From the NCBI RefSeq assembly GCF_001039355.2, contig NW_019775611.1, forward strand, positions 94,252 through 158,251: a DNA stretch of 64,000 bases, given 5' to 3'. The position numbers were made by a program, and so were the translations under genes. The notes under the pieces are model-generated. The model saw only the letters and a list, made by a program, of their open reading frames with translations, did no database searches and was not told the DNA's origin. Position 1 is the stretch's first letter. Each line of letters begins with the position of its first letter. Shown piece by piece: positions 48,180-60,802 of this stretch. This DNA is from Lingula anatina. Lineage: Eukaryota > Brachiopoda > Lingulata > Lingulida > Lingulidae.

Positions 48180-49242
48180 CAACCTGGATGGGTCTTTACC
48201 GCTAAACCACCTAGCGGTCAGCATAAGGTCAACATCTGCTTACATCAGTCTGATAAAGGCCTACGTCCTGGTTGGTCTTAACCTAAGGTAACGGTTTTAA
48301 AGTTTTTCGGCTTGTGTTTGATTATTTTCATTTGTGATATAAAATAGTGTATGACTAGATATGGGTGATGCAGAAGGGAACACCACAAATAAAAAATTAA
48401 CGACTTCAGCATACAAAGTTTGTGACGATTGTATGCAAAACGGGATTTTAAGGGCTGACATGAGTAATTATTTTCTGTCTTAAAGCTTTTTTCTGTCCTA
48501 AAGCAGGCTTTGTTCGCCTTCAGCAAGATAACATATAAAACAGTGGTTGACTAGGTGTAAATGATGCAGCTGGGAATACGACTCTACACAAGATAAAAGG
48601 TAGGTACTACTTGACTACAATTCCGTACTTATACCTTGCTCGTCTATCATAAAACTAATGGAATTTGTTCAGAGTTGTTTAGGCTATAAGAGTATCCGGG
48701 AAAGACTTGTGTAATGCAGTTATAATATTGAGAATAAGGGAATTATTCTGTCTACCTTTAATGAAGGAGCTTCTCAAAATAAAGGAGGGGTAAAGTAAAA
48801 ATCTCACTAACCATATATCCCTCTAAAGAACTGTCACTTTTAATTGTTTTGCCACTTTTTCTTGTTTCATTCTTCTTCTTCTTATTATTATTATTATTAT
48901 TTACATAACCTGTTATTCAGAGAGCTCCCTAACAATCATATAAAATGCAAATGGATTGATCAATGACATTCTTTTATTATGTAAAACTTGATATAGTGGT
49001 GGTATTTATCAGATTAACACTGTAATTAAAACTGCAGTTAAACACTGTAATGTTTTAACTGCAGTTTTAGTGTCTAATAGCATCACAGTAAATCAGGTTA
49101 CCTATTTTTTAATCCCCTTTAGATGTTTTCTGGTAGTAACTGTCATGAGGGAATCGTCTTAGGACTTTTAAATGCTCACTGCCAGGTTGAATAAATTGTT
49201 TACGAAGTGTTTACAACAGATTCTGGTGTAACGGAACTGAGG
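48180..49242 (+). other. Upstream flank of FkbM gene 1
   Basis: Shares blocks with 54520-55960 upstream of FkbM gene 3: CACATCAGTCTGAT with TACGTCC, GTTTTTCGGCTTG, GCCTTCAGCAAGATAACAT and GGTAGGTACTACTTGACTAC. The upstream DNA was therefore copied with the gene. No coding exon is seen. A short ATT run lies near 48885-48900. Confidence 0.5.
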
Positions 49243-51108
49243 ATCCATGTAAAAGAAAGACCGCCCTCCATATAGTAATAAAGACTAGGGTTAGCCTAGC
49301 CTTAGTGAATCAAAATCTTAAGTGAAGCTTACACGTAAAATCAATGGAAAGCGGAGTATCTGTCATGGGGGACTCTGCGTCACGTTACACCGCACAATAC
49401 AACACAATAAGTTCTCGAGATACATGAGCAAGCTACAGTATCTGATCCAACTCCTCCATTTTAAAAATCCCTGTTGGAACAGCTAACTGCTAACTATTTT
49501 GATCTAGTTGCAGGTGACGAAAGAAGAAATATAAAAGATAAATAACTTAACAAACATGATGTCAATGTATCAACGAAGGACCATAGTTCTCGTCGTTATC
49601 TTTATAGTGTTTTTAATTTCATCGCTCATTTTTCGCCATGTTAGGGAATTAAAACCAAATCTTTTCTCTAAACACTCGAGTAATTCTAAAAAGGAACTTA
49701 AACAAAAGTGCACCATAACCACGGAGTTCATCAAACGTCTGGGCACCGGGAACATAGACGCCGTCAATGAAGATCTTTTAGAACACTTAAGAGGGAAATG
49801 GATTCTCCCTCCTTCCAAACTGCCATATAATCTTTCCAACCCAAAGGCAAAATACTGGGATCAAATTGGACAATCAAAATTGGTAGATAAGATTCTGAAG
49901 CAACGTCGCAAAGGATTCTTCGTGGAATCAGGAGCATATGATGGAGAGGCTCATTCCAATTCTCTCTTCTTCGAGATTTCACGAGAATGGGAAGGATTGC
50001 TTGTGGAGCCAAACCCGTGGTCTTTTCAAGCTCTTTTGAACAAAAACAGGTATAAGTCAAACAAATGTTTTGTTCTATCAAGTTGTTTACATGCAAATAT
50101 ACTGTTGGAAATGAAATTTGGTCTTGTACTAGATCTCACGTTCTGAAGCAAAGGTCACAACATTTCGACCTCACCACAAGGCCTTCTTGCCCCCCGTAGC
50201 CAGAGGGAGTTTGGGGGTTGGGAAAAGGTTGGGTAAAATTTTATCTAGGTAAATGAAGGTTTCATGCTAAAAGGTCCACTTTTTTCAGAAGAGAACCCCC
50301 GCTTTGAAATTGCTGGCTACGGGCCTGGACCTTATTACAAAGCCGCCACGTGGTAACAGATATGGTAACATATATGGTAGCTTCTATCTCAGGCCACCTT
50401 GCTTGTTGTTGAACCCGTTCAAGAATGGCCTCTTTTATTCTTGATGACGTTATGAATTTGGCATGTACATGAAGCTGCTCACACCTTCATAGATTAGGTG
50501 TGTATTTCTATTTTTTTTTCTTTATAGGAAAACCTTTGTTGCTAATACGTGCTTGGCAACGGGCCACAGTCCCGCAATGGTTGATTTTACGTTCGCCCAT
50601 GAGATAGGAGGAATGGCCGAAAAAAGCTACGCTATTTCTAAAGGCGAACAAAACGCCATTGAAGGAAAAAGTCGCATACAATGTCTTCCCATTCGCTCTC
50701 TCCTGGCCACCATCGGCCGGAATCACGTAGACTACTTTACCTTGGACGTAGAGGGTGCCGAAATAGAAATTCTCAAATCGTTTCCATGGCAACACGTCAC
50801 CGTGGACGTGTGGACGATAGAGTACGCAGTTCACGGCGGAGGTCCTGATACGCCAAAACGTGAGAAAGCAATTAGGGAGATCTTCAAAAATACAGGACTC
50901 TATAGGGAAGGGACTATACTAGGGAGCCAAGATATAGTGTTTGTCAGAAAGGACGTACCACAATGAAAAAGCAATATCATAAATATGTCACATATAAAAC
51001 TGTTCTGTTTAGTGTTCACGTGATACAACGTGCATGATACTGTTAAATGTTAGCTAAAAATGACATACCACAATGACAAAGCGATCAGAAATATGTAAAA
51101 AGAAATAC
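49243..51108 (+). repeat. 1866-base unit, tandem copy 1
   Basis: As far as I can compare by eye it is identical to 51110-52975, and the two are separated by one N at 51109. It contains the complete FkbM gene 1. Confidence 0.9.
49556..50966 (+). CDS. FkbM gene 1: membrane-anchored FkbM-family methyltransferase
   Basis: Two exons, 49556-50049 and 50528-50966, donor CAG|GTATAA and acceptor TTATAG. They join as AG|G (Arg165) to give 310 aa. Hydrophobic anchor at residues ~9-26, stem with KHSSNSKKELKQKC, then the methyltransferase domain: FFVESGAYDGEAHSNSLFFE (121-140, SAM-binding loop with Glu-x-Gly-Ala-x-Asp-Gly), VEPNP (150-154), and DYFTLDVEGAEIEILKSFPW (233-252, the family's hallmark D.EG.E). 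FkbM enzymes O-methylate small molecules or sugars. Animal forms include Star-like membrane proteins. A conserved AG in GATCTAGTTGCAG|GTGAC at ~49513 may be a leader-exon acceptor. Substrate is unknown. Confidence 0.88.
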
Positions 51109-51109
51109 N

Positions 51110-52975
51110 ATCCATGTAAAAGAAAGACCGCCCTCCATATAGTAATAAAGACTAGGGTTAGCCTAGCCTTAGTGAATCAAAATCTTAAGTGAAGCTTACA
51201 CGTAAAATCAATGGAAAGCGGAGTATCTGTCATGGGGGACTCTGCGTCACGTTACACCGCACAATACAACACAATAAGTTCTCGAGATACATGAGCAAGC
51301 TACAGTATCTGATCCAACTCCTCCATTTTAAAAATCCCTGTTGGAACAGCTAACTGCTAACTATTTTGATCTAGTTGCAGGTGACGAAAGAAGAAATATA
51401 AAAGATAAATAACTTAACAAACATGATGTCAATGTATCAACGAAGGACCATAGTTCTCGTCGTTATCTTTATAGTGTTTTTAATTTCATCGCTCATTTTT
51501 CGCCATGTTAGGGAATTAAAACCAAATCTTTTCTCTAAACACTCGAGTAATTCTAAAAAGGAACTTAAACAAAAGTGCACCATAACCACGGAGTTCATCA
51601 AACGTCTGGGCACCGGGAACATAGACGCCGTCAATGAAGATCTTTTAGAACACTTAAGAGGGAAATGGATTCTCCCTCCTTCCAAACTGCCATATAATCT
51701 TTCCAACCCAAAGGCAAAATACTGGGATCAAATTGGACAATCAAAATTGGTAGATAAGATTCTGAAGCAACGTCGCAAAGGATTCTTCGTGGAATCAGGA
51801 GCATATGATGGAGAGGCTCATTCCAATTCTCTCTTCTTCGAGATTTCACGAGAATGGGAAGGATTGCTTGTGGAGCCAAACCCGTGGTCTTTTCAAGCTC
51901 TTTTGAACAAAAACAGGTATAAGTCAAACAAATGTTTTGTTCTATCAAGTTGTTTACATGCAAATATACTGTTGGAAATGAAATTTGGTCTTGTACTAGA
52001 TCTCACGTTCTGAAGCAAAGGTCACAACATTTCGACCTCACCACAAGGCCTTCTTGCCCCCCGTAGCCAGAGGGAGTTTGGGGGTTGGGAAAAGGTTGGG
52101 TAAAATTTTATCTAGGTAAATGAAGGTTTCATGCTAAAAGGTCCACTTTTTTCAGAAGAGAACCCCCGCTTTGAAATTGCTGGCTACGGGCCTGGACCTT
52201 ATTACAAAGCCGCCACGTGGTAACAGATATGGTAACATATATGGTAGCTTCTATCTCAGGCCACCTTGCTTGTTGTTGAACCCGTTCAAGAATGGCCTCT
52301 TTTATTCTTGATGACGTTATGAATTTGGCATGTACATGAAGCTGCTCACACCTTCATAGATTAGGTGTGTATTTCTATTTTTTTTTCTTTATAGGAAAAC
52401 CTTTGTTGCTAATACGTGCTTGGCAACGGGCCACAGTCCCGCAATGGTTGATTTTACGTTCGCCCATGAGATAGGAGGAATGGCCGAAAAAAGCTACGCT
52501 ATTTCTAAAGGCGAACAAAACGCCATTGAAGGAAAAAGTCGCATACAATGTCTTCCCATTCGCTCTCTCCTGGCCACCATCGGCCGGAATCACGTAGACT
52601 ACTTTACCTTGGACGTAGAGGGTGCCGAAATAGAAATTCTCAAATCGTTTCCATGGCAACACGTCACCGTGGACGTGTGGACGATAGAGTACGCAGTTCA
52701 CGGCGGAGGTCCTGATACGCCAAAACGTGAGAAAGCAATTAGGGAGATCTTCAAAAATACAGGACTCTATAGGGAAGGGACTATACTAGGGAGCCAAGAT
52801 ATAGTGTTTGTCAGAAAGGACGTACCACAATGAAAAAGCAATATCATAAATATGTCACATATAAAACTGTTCTGTTTAGTGTTCACGTGATACAACGTGC
52901 ATGATACTGTTAAATGTTAGCTAAAAATGACATACCACAATGACAAAGCGATCAGAAATATGTAAAAAGAAATAC
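51110..52975 (+). repeat. 1866-base unit, tandem copy 2
   Basis: Repeats 49243-51108 without visible change, introns and flanks included. It begins at the N join and then continues into unique flank after 52975. Confidence 0.9.
51423..52833 (+). CDS. FkbM gene 2, identical to gene 1
   Basis: Exons 51423-51916 and 52395-52833 encode the same 310 aa as gene 1, with the same intron sequence. A single N separates the two units. Either this is a very recent tandem duplication or, more likely, two ends of overlapping contigs were not merged and only one gene exists. Confidence 0.75.
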
Positions 52976-53920
52976 AACTATGTGCTTGTACATTTTTTTT
53001 TTATTGTCACTGAACACGATACTAATAAACTGGGTCGTAAATGTATCTTGAAAGTAGCGTTCAGCCGGAATTGTGATTCTATCAGAATATATGTTTTTGG
53101 AAATGTTTTAAATTAAAAAGTGGGGTGCCACATTTTTTAACTTTTTTTATGTCGCTCAGTGTCAATACCATCGTATCCAGTTTTCAAAATATTTTTTTTT
53201 CAAAATTTTTATGACTCCAATGTTTTTTCCCCATATTCCTGCCATTTATGATTATTTGCAGTTATCCACTCTAAATGATTTGCAAAACTCCAAAAATGCA
53301 CCTTCCCTTTCGAGAAAATGGCCAATCTTGATGATTTTCAAACTCAAATTTGCTTTTATCAGATGGAGCTTAATTCCCTTGTAAATTTGAAGAAGCAAAC
53401 CTACAATTAGGCAAGTATAATGTGAATGTCCCTAAAATACAATATAAAAACATTCAATAACTTTCTTTAAAAATATGTTTATGCTGGGTTTGTAGTTTCT
53501 ACAAGGGAGGTGCATTTTTAGCTAACAAAGCCTCTCAACAAATTTGAATGGAGATAAAAAAAATACAGTTAGGCAATAACAAGGCATCGCCAAAATAAAT
53601 GCAAGGGGAAAAAAAACAATAATCCTCCTAATAAATTATTTTAACACACACACACATACAATGTATAATCTTTTATCAGATATGTACATATGAAAGAGAT
53701 AGATTTTTAAAAAATTCAGCATGCGTAAAAACTAAAATATTAACCAGTGCAACTGTTTTAAAATTGCAGTATATAATGTGACAGTCTCTAGGCTGTAATC
53801 TACCGATAGAGATTTTCAATCTGCGATGTGTGTGGCTACCCATCTGGGGCATTTAAATTACAGCCGCATCAGAACAGGACAGTAGAGACCAAATGTGAGC
53901 CAACAGATACAGTCAGAAAA
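52976..53920 (+). repeat. 3' flank shared with FkbM gene 4
   Basis: The sequence from about 53030 to 53750 matches 63230-64000 in order (GGGGTGCCACATTTTTTAA, TATGACTCCAATG, CAGATGGAGCTTAATTCCCT, AATAATCCTCCTAATAAATT). The copies of the FkbM unit therefore extend at least 1 kb beyond the stop codon. No gene is seen. Confidence 0.7.
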
Positions 53921-53929
53921 AACAGCTAG

Positions 53930-54640
53930 TGATTCCCACTTACTGTAAAGGAATTTCAGAGAAAGTCTGCAGGATCTACAAGTACAAGCAATGTGTCAAA
54001 GGCCTTTATACCCCAGTGCACATTAAAACAACACTAAATGGCACCAAAGGACTAGCTTCACCCCTCGAGAACAACGTTGTGGGGACATGTAAAACATCAA
54101 ATGCAATCATGGCATTTGATGTAAAACATCAAATGCCATTATTGCAATCCCTTTTACATAAGTGAGACGGGTAGACAGTTCAAAACCAGGGTAGACCAGT
54201 GACTGCCATTTCTGAACATGTAATAGACACCGGTGTGACAGGAATGAAGTCGGTTTCCCATTACTTTGTACAGTTTTCATTAGTCCCGTAGTCTAAACCC
54301 AATACCTCAACTAACGCTAATCTGTACTTATCATATGGGACCCCATCTCTATAGGACTACCATTCCTGTCAAATTGAATGGAATCCACCAAGATCCAAGA
54401 TGTCCTTCGACATCCCATGGAAGATAGAAGAGACTATAAACAGCAGCCGTCACATGTAACAGTCACCCATGAAAAGGGACGGGGTGTCGATCTACCTGAC
54501 ATTTATAAGAGGGACCTGGCCACGATACCACCTAGCAGTCAGTGAGTGTCAACATCTTCTCACATCAGTCTGATGATGGCTCACGTCCAGGTTGATCGTA
54601 AGATAACGGTATGCCAACATTCCAGGTTGTGGTGAATATA
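53930..54640 (+). mobile_element. Possible Penelope-like element remnant
   Basis: A frame with GTCKTSNAI near 54090 recalls the CKTSN(V/A)I(Y) start of the GIY-YIG endonuclease of Penelope-like elements. The region ends with CATCAGTCTGATGATGGC, a phrase like the 3' part of such elements. Part of that 3' phrase also occurs at 48210-48270. The frame is broken by stops and the assignment is weak. Confidence 0.35.
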
Positions 54641-55031
54641 TTCATCTACCTTTTTCATCTAACCATCAAGCTAATGAACATTTTTTCCACATTGACAATA
54701 ATCTTAATCCAGATACACGTTTTCCGAAACATTTTATTGATAAGAATTGTTAAACTATTATAACTTCAATAGTTAAAAGACCCTTGATTTTTATGGCAAT
54801 ACTCTCAAACGTTTCTCTGACTACTTGTGCTGTAGTATGGAATTTTGAGAATGAAGTGGTGTTCATCCCCAATATCTTTCAACTAACATAATTTACACGT
54901 TCTGTATACCCCGGAGTCTAAGTTTGTATATTAATTTAAAGTGTTACATACATATGGCCAACTCTATTATACAGCCCAAAGACATGGACACTAACATAAA
55001 CAACAATGAATAAAGCGGGAAGCGATATAGG

Positions 55032-55227
55032 GACCATTTCCAGACCCTATCGGACTAACTGTGGATGGATCTATCTCCAAGGGGATTCTCCCTAAATTGC
55101 AGTCAAATTAAGTGGCTTAGATCTATGTCCCGCCTACTGAAGCCACTTAAGCTGAAAGCAATTTAGCGAGAAACCCCGTGGAGATGGATCGATCCTGTTA
55201 GATCGATCTAGGTGTGGGAAACCAGTC
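55032..55227. mobile_element. Palindromic MITE, copy 1
   Basis: Ends GACCATTTCCAGAC and the complement of GTGTGGGAAACCAGTC. The inner parts are inverted copies too (GGATCTATCTCCAAGGGG with CCCCGTGGAGATGGATCGAT). About 196 bp, no coding capacity. It interrupts the LINE fragment shared with 47575. A second member is at 61351-61551. Confidence 0.65.
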
Positions 55228-55239
55228 AAAGCAGGATGC

Positions 55240-55839
55240 TAAAACTTTTATGGCGGTATGAAAGTTTTTCGGCTTGCGTTTGATAATTTTCATTTGTGAT
55301 ATAGAATATTGTATGCCAAGATATAGATGATGCAGAAGGGATTCCCACCATTAATAAATTAATGACTTCAGCATATAAAGTTTGTGACGGTTGTATGCAA
55401 ATGGGATTTTAAGGGCTGACATCAGTTATCCTTTTCTGTCCTAAAGCAGGTTTTGCATTAAACATGCTGTTCGCCTTCAGCAAGATAACATATAAAACAG
55501 TGGATGACTAGGTGTAGATGATACAGATGGGAGCACGACTCTACAGAAGACAAAAGGTAGGTACTACTTGACTACAATTCAATACTAATTCCTTGCTCGT
55601 CTATCATAAAACTAATGGAATTTGCTCAGAGTTGTGTAGGCTATACCAGCATTCGGAAAGACTTCTGTAATGCAGTTATAATATTGAGAATAAGAGAAAT
55701 TATTCTGTCTGCCTTTAATGAAGGGGCTTCGCAGAATAAAGGAGGGGTAAACTAATAATCTCACTAACCATGTATCCCACTAAAGAACTGTCACTTTTAA
55801 TTGTTTAACCACTTTTTCTTGTTTCATTATTATTATTAA

Positions 55840-55878
<39 letters not shown>

Positions 55879-56150
55879 CTACATAACCTGTTATTCAGAG
55901 GGCTTCCAAAAATGCAAATGGATTGATCAATGACTTTTTTATTATGTTTCTGGGCAAGGCTACAGTATCAGGTTCAACTCCTCCATTTTAAATATTATAC
56001 CCCTACCACCTGCCCGACAGACCTGGACTTTTTATTTTCTCTCTAGTCCACGAGTCAGACATAGTATTGGAACAGCTAGCTCCTAACTGTTTTGATCTAG
56101 TTTCAGGTGACCAAATAAGAAAGATTTAAGAAAAATAAATAAATAAACAA
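55240..56150 (+). other. Upstream flank of FkbM gene 3
   Basis: Co-linear with 48290-48960 upstream of gene 1. An ATT microsatellite (about 55827-55879) is much longer than in the gene 1 flank. GATCTAGTTTCAG|GTGAC at about 56093-56111 matches the possible leader acceptor of gene 1. Confidence 0.5.
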
Positions 56151-56152
56151 AC

Positions 56153-57399
56153 ATGATGGCGACGAACAAACGGAGGACTGTAGTTCTAGTCGTTATCTTT
56201 TTAGTGCTTTGTATTTCATGGCTTATTTTTCGCCACGTTTGGGAAATTGAACCGAATCTTTTCTCTAAACACTCAAGTAATTTTAAAAAGGAACTCCAAC
56301 ACAAGTGCAATATAATCACAGAGTTCATCAAACGTCTAGGAACCGGGAACATAGACTCACTCAATGAAGACCTTTTAGAACACTTAAGAGGGAAATGGAT
56401 TCTCCCTCCTTCCAAGCTGCCATATAATCTTTCCAACCCAAAGGCAACATACTGGGATCAAATTGGACAATCAAAATTGGTAGATAAGATTCTGAAGCAA
56501 CGCCGCAAAGGATTTTTCGTGGAATCAGGAGCATTTGATGGGGAGGGTCATTCCAATACTCTCTTCTTCGAGATTTCTCGAGACTGGGAAGGATTGCTTG
56601 TGGAACCAAACCCGTGGTCGTTTCAAATGCTTTTGAACAAAAACAGGTAAGTCAAAGCGAATGTCTCGATATATCAAGTTGATAACATACTAAGATAATG
56701 TGGGAAAAATTAATATGAATTTGAGTACTAAGTGTTGCGTTTTGAAGAGGAGGTCACAATATTTAGACCTCATTACAAGGTCACGCGTGGTGACGGTCTG
56801 TGTGAGAGATCTCCAGGATCACAGCATCAAATGTCAGCAGTAAATTCCTACCATTGTGAATTTGGTTTGTACGTGTTTCTGTTCACACCTGCACATATAA
56901 ATTTATACTTTGGATAGATGAGAATGTGTATGTCTTATTTTTACTTCTTTTTAGGAAAACTTATGTTGCAAATACGTGCTTGGCAACGGGCCGCAGTCCC
57001 GCAATGGTTGATTTTACGTTCGCACGGGAGATAGGAGGAATACCTAAAAAAGGCCATGCAATTCCTAAAGGGGAACAACATGTCATTGAAGGAAAAAGTC
57101 GTATACAATGTTTTCCCATCCACTCTCTCCTAGCCGCCATAGGCCGGAACCACGTAGACTACTTTAGTTTGGACGTAGAGGGTGCCGAATTAGACGTTCT
57201 CAAATCGTTTCCATGGGAACACGTCACCGTGGATGTATGGACTATAGAGTACGCAGTTCACAGCGCTGTTTACGGTCCTGATTCCACAAAACGTGGGAAT
57301 GCAATCAGGGAAATATTTAAAAACACAGGGCTTTACAGGGAAGGGATTATTCTAGAACCCCTAGATATAGTATTTGTCAGAAAGGACGTGCCACAATGA
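56153..57399 (+). CDS. FkbM gene 3: membrane-anchored FkbM-family methyltransferase
   Basis: Exons 56153-56646 (donor CAG|GTAAGT) and 56955-57399 (acceptor TTTTTAG) join as AG|G and give 312 aa. Anchor at residues ~9-27. SAM loop FFVESGAFDGEGHSN (121-135), EPNP (151-154) and DYFSLDVEGAELDVLKSFPW complete the domain. Two extra residues (AVYG region, after the EYAVH motif) make it longer than gene 1. It is the clearest independent intact copy: its intron and flanks differ from those of genes 1, 2 and 4. Substrate is unknown. Confidence 0.88.
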
Positions 57400-58113
57400 A
57401 AAGTGACTAATGTGATATGTTTCAAATACTAGTAGAACGGTACTGTGTAATTATCACTTAGTGCGGTATTAATGACATAATGTTTGTCAAAAAATGCCAC
57501 AATGAAAAATCGACCAGGGATATATGTTCAAAATAAAACTATTTACATGTATATTGTTTAGGTTTCACTAAACACAATGTGAATGTACTGCGCCGTGTAT
57601 GTACAGTGCACACGTAACTTTAATGTAGCGCTCAGTAACTTTAATGTAGCGCTTTTATCAGAAAATACAGCTAGAAACTTGGGTGCCACATTTGTGAATG
57701 TTTTGTGTCATTCAGTGTTATTTCCTCCGTATTAAATTTTCAATTTACTTTTTCAGAAGCTTCATGACTGCAATGCTTTTCTGCTATATACATGCCATCC
57801 CCCCCCTTCCACTACTGAATCTGCAGAAATCCACTTCATAGCAGCTACAATCGATTTACGGGAACTGTTAGGTTTAGCGCAAAAACAAACTTCGTATATT
57901 TACTGTCTTACATATTTTTGGATAATGGACAAATCTTCACTGTTCACTGAATTAATTCCTGTGTATTCACACAGATGCCATATCGTACCAATGACGTCAT
58001 AATCGTAATTTTGGGGGAAATGCAAAATCGGTTTGTCAAATATCTCCTTCACCTCATTACCCACGGTGCATATGAAGTCAATTTTTGCCACAAAAACCAA
58101 CCAAATGCTAGCA
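57400..58113. other. 3' flank of FkbM gene 3
   Basis: Only partial similarity to the other FkbM 3' flanks (GGGTGCCACATTTGTGAA and TCATTCAGTGTTATTTC around 57680-57725). No further gene is seen. It ends at the N join at 58114. Confidence 0.5.
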
Positions 58114-58114
58114 N

Positions 58115-58451
58115 GTCCATATAAAAGAAAGACCGCCCTCCATATTGTAATAATGACTAGGGTTAGCCTAGCCTTAGTGGATCAAAATCTAAAGTGAAGT
58201 TTACATGTACAAATGAATGGGAAGCGGAGTCTTTGTCATGGGGGACTCTGCGTCACATTACACGGCACAATACAAAACAATAGGTTCTCGAAATACATGA
58301 ACAAGCTACAGTATCTGATCCAACTCCTCCATTTTAAATATTCCTGTTGGAACAGCTAACTCCTAACTATTTTGATCTAGTTCCAGGTGACGAAAGAAGA
58401 AATATAAAAGATAAATAACTAAACAAGCATGATGGCAATGGATCAACGAAG
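58115..58451 (+). pseudogene. 5' stump of a further FkbM gene
   Basis: From the N at 58114 the sequence follows the upstream region of gene 1 (49243-49574) closely, through the leader acceptor and the ATG at 58430. After about eight codons (MMAMDQRR) it switches abruptly into a Tc1/mariner fragment. The rest of the gene is absent. It may be a deletion product or a mis-join. Confidence 0.75.
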
Positions 58452-58650
58452 AAAATAAGGATTAAAATCGTGTTTTAATAACTTTTATTTATCTCTTTGA
58501 TGTGATTGTGACATCAGTTCAATAATTGAATTCGCCAGTGAGGCAAACAAAAATGCATTGCCTATTTTAAGTCACACGACAACCATTGAAAGCGATATTT
58601 TGGATCTCCATATTTTCGAAATTATCGTCTTTAAAAGAGTTTTACGCCCC
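58452..58650 (-). mobile_element. Tc1/mariner fragment, copy 5
   Basis: Matches the inner left part of the element at 15810 (AATAAGGATTAAAATCGTG, then GACATCAGTTCA, GAATTCGCCAGTGA, TTTTGGATCTCC). It lacks both ends, since it starts inside the element at the junction with the FkbM stump. Confidence 0.75.
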
Positions 58651-60769
58651 ACAATTCTGACATCATGTCTTCTACTTGTAGGCAAACCAGGCTTAATTTC
58701 CTGCCTCAGCCGGCATAATGACGGGACATGTCTTTGCTGCATAAAGTTAAGCATAAAAAATTGTGAGCTAAATCTTAATATATTCTGTTAAAGTTACAAC
58801 AGGGAGTCGTTTCATTATTTTCTGTGTGCACAGTTTTAGACATCGAACCTGGGAAACTCCATATCAGTTTTATAGATCCCCCCCCCCTCACCGGGGGTTA
58901 TATTTTAAAGGGTATATTTCATGTAATGTGGGGTTACAGTGTAGTAAAAAAGGCCCCTCACAAGAAAGGAACGGAAACGCACATGCTGCAATCAGTTGCT
59001 AAATCACCATGGGATATCGTAGGTTATCAAAACGCATTTATCTGGTACCAAGCACAATGGCACCATTTGCAAACGTGTGGCAAATTAGAAACCACGCAAA
59101 CATAAACAGTGACTCAAGTATATCACTGTCTGATAATAGTGATACAATAATTTGTCTTACATATATACATACATGCTTCTGAGATTTGAGCTTATAATTG
59201 TCACATTCAATTTCATAAAAGAAACGGACATACTAGTAGTATTTCAATAAATGTCGGCAAATATTTACAAAGCCATTGCGCATGCGCACTCACTACCAAA
59301 TTCGAAAAAGCAGTGTTCTCTTTTGAAGGTAAGTGGTAACAGTTAAGCATGTCGAAATTTGAAGTACTCCTCTCTTTAAATCACCTGTCTTTAAGTAGCA
59401 TTTGTGGACGGTACCGTCTGAAAACGTAGCATTGCCTACGTATTGCCGATTACGTGAGCCGACCACCCCCAACACAAATGCGTATTGTCGCGCAACTTAT
59501 TTAAGCACAACCAGTAGGCCTGTTTCGCCACTGGTACTACTTTTCTCTTATAGGTTTATTGGTAAAATGATCATATGAACTACCCAAAGACTAGAAAGAT
59601 CTAACTTCAATTTACTTGGAAATAACCCTGATTCAAAAGAATTTACTAGACTAAAAGTTTACTGATCCATTGCTGCTGAAATTTCGTTGTATTCAGTTTA
59701 AGTTTGGGTCTAGAAAAAAATAAGCTCAGTCTAAAAATTGGATTTCATCTGATGTAAATGAGATTGATCGAAAACAAAACAGGAATAATTTATTACAATG
59801 CACAATTCAACTTGAACGAATGTTGCTGGGTACCTGTATTTACAAAATGTGCCGTCAAAATCACACTCTTACTGTGTCAGATACAGTTTCAGAAAATGGC
59901 TGTAAAACAATTAGTCACATGTGCAACATCCGGAGATATATGCTTATACACATGTGGGTGTTTCTCTCTATGAAACAAAACACACATGCGCGCCATACAC
60001 CTTAGCAGAAGCTGCTGTCTTTTGGATAAAACATGTTGAAATTTTGTTTCAACTCTAGAATGTACACCTTTAAACAGATTTTGAGGAGAATATTGTCACC
60101 TTTTTGGCATTTTCAGGTTTGTTTACGTAAATTCAATGCCAGAGAAATTTCGCTTTAACACTGTGCCTGATATAGTTTCAGAAAAGGTTCCACTCAATAA
60201 TCTCAATATGTCGTGCATGTAATATGTGTATGCAGTACGTTTGGTCATGTGCACTGCAACACACACTCACTTCTGGCTTGAAATTTTACCAGTGATTCTC
60301 GTTTTTTAAATGTCACGTTTAATAGCTAATCACTCATTTAGGTTTTCCTGGCTTATCCTCCATTTCAGTCGAGGTACCCCATCAGTTTACATCGTGCTCA
60401 ATACATTTTTAAGGGATCAAAGTCTGTGTTTGCAGAGCCTAATAGATTGCAGAATAATGAGTGCGCACCTGTTTAGCATCACGTACAAATGTAGTAAAGG
60501 GGGTGGTAACTATTGATAAGCATAAATGTATGGACCCTCCAGCCCCAAGGTCCCATTAACATAGATTGTGGCAGTGCCACAGCTGTAAGAATTTGGTTTA
60601 AGATTCAACTTAAAGATATTAAAAAAAATATTTTATTTTTATATTATAATACATATTATATTGCATTAAAATAAAATTCTAAACATAGGTTGTGGCAGTA
60701 CCACGGCATGTACAGGTATGTTGTGTAAATATGATAAGACAGATTAACTGGTTCTTTAATACTTCCTGT

Positions 60770-60802
<33 letters not shown>

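Noticed and set aside
49570-50096. Minus-strand frames opposite FkbM exon 1
   Set aside because: Shadows of the real plus-strand gene, repeated in every copy.
54540-54600. CTGATGA phrase that could be a hammerhead ribozyme core of a Penelope-like element
   Set aside because: The GAAA part of the core and the flanking stems are not found at the required spacing.
59758-60005. Short frames with cysteines that could be a small secreted protein
   Set aside because: No signal peptide, no splice context and overlapping alternative frames. Not supported.
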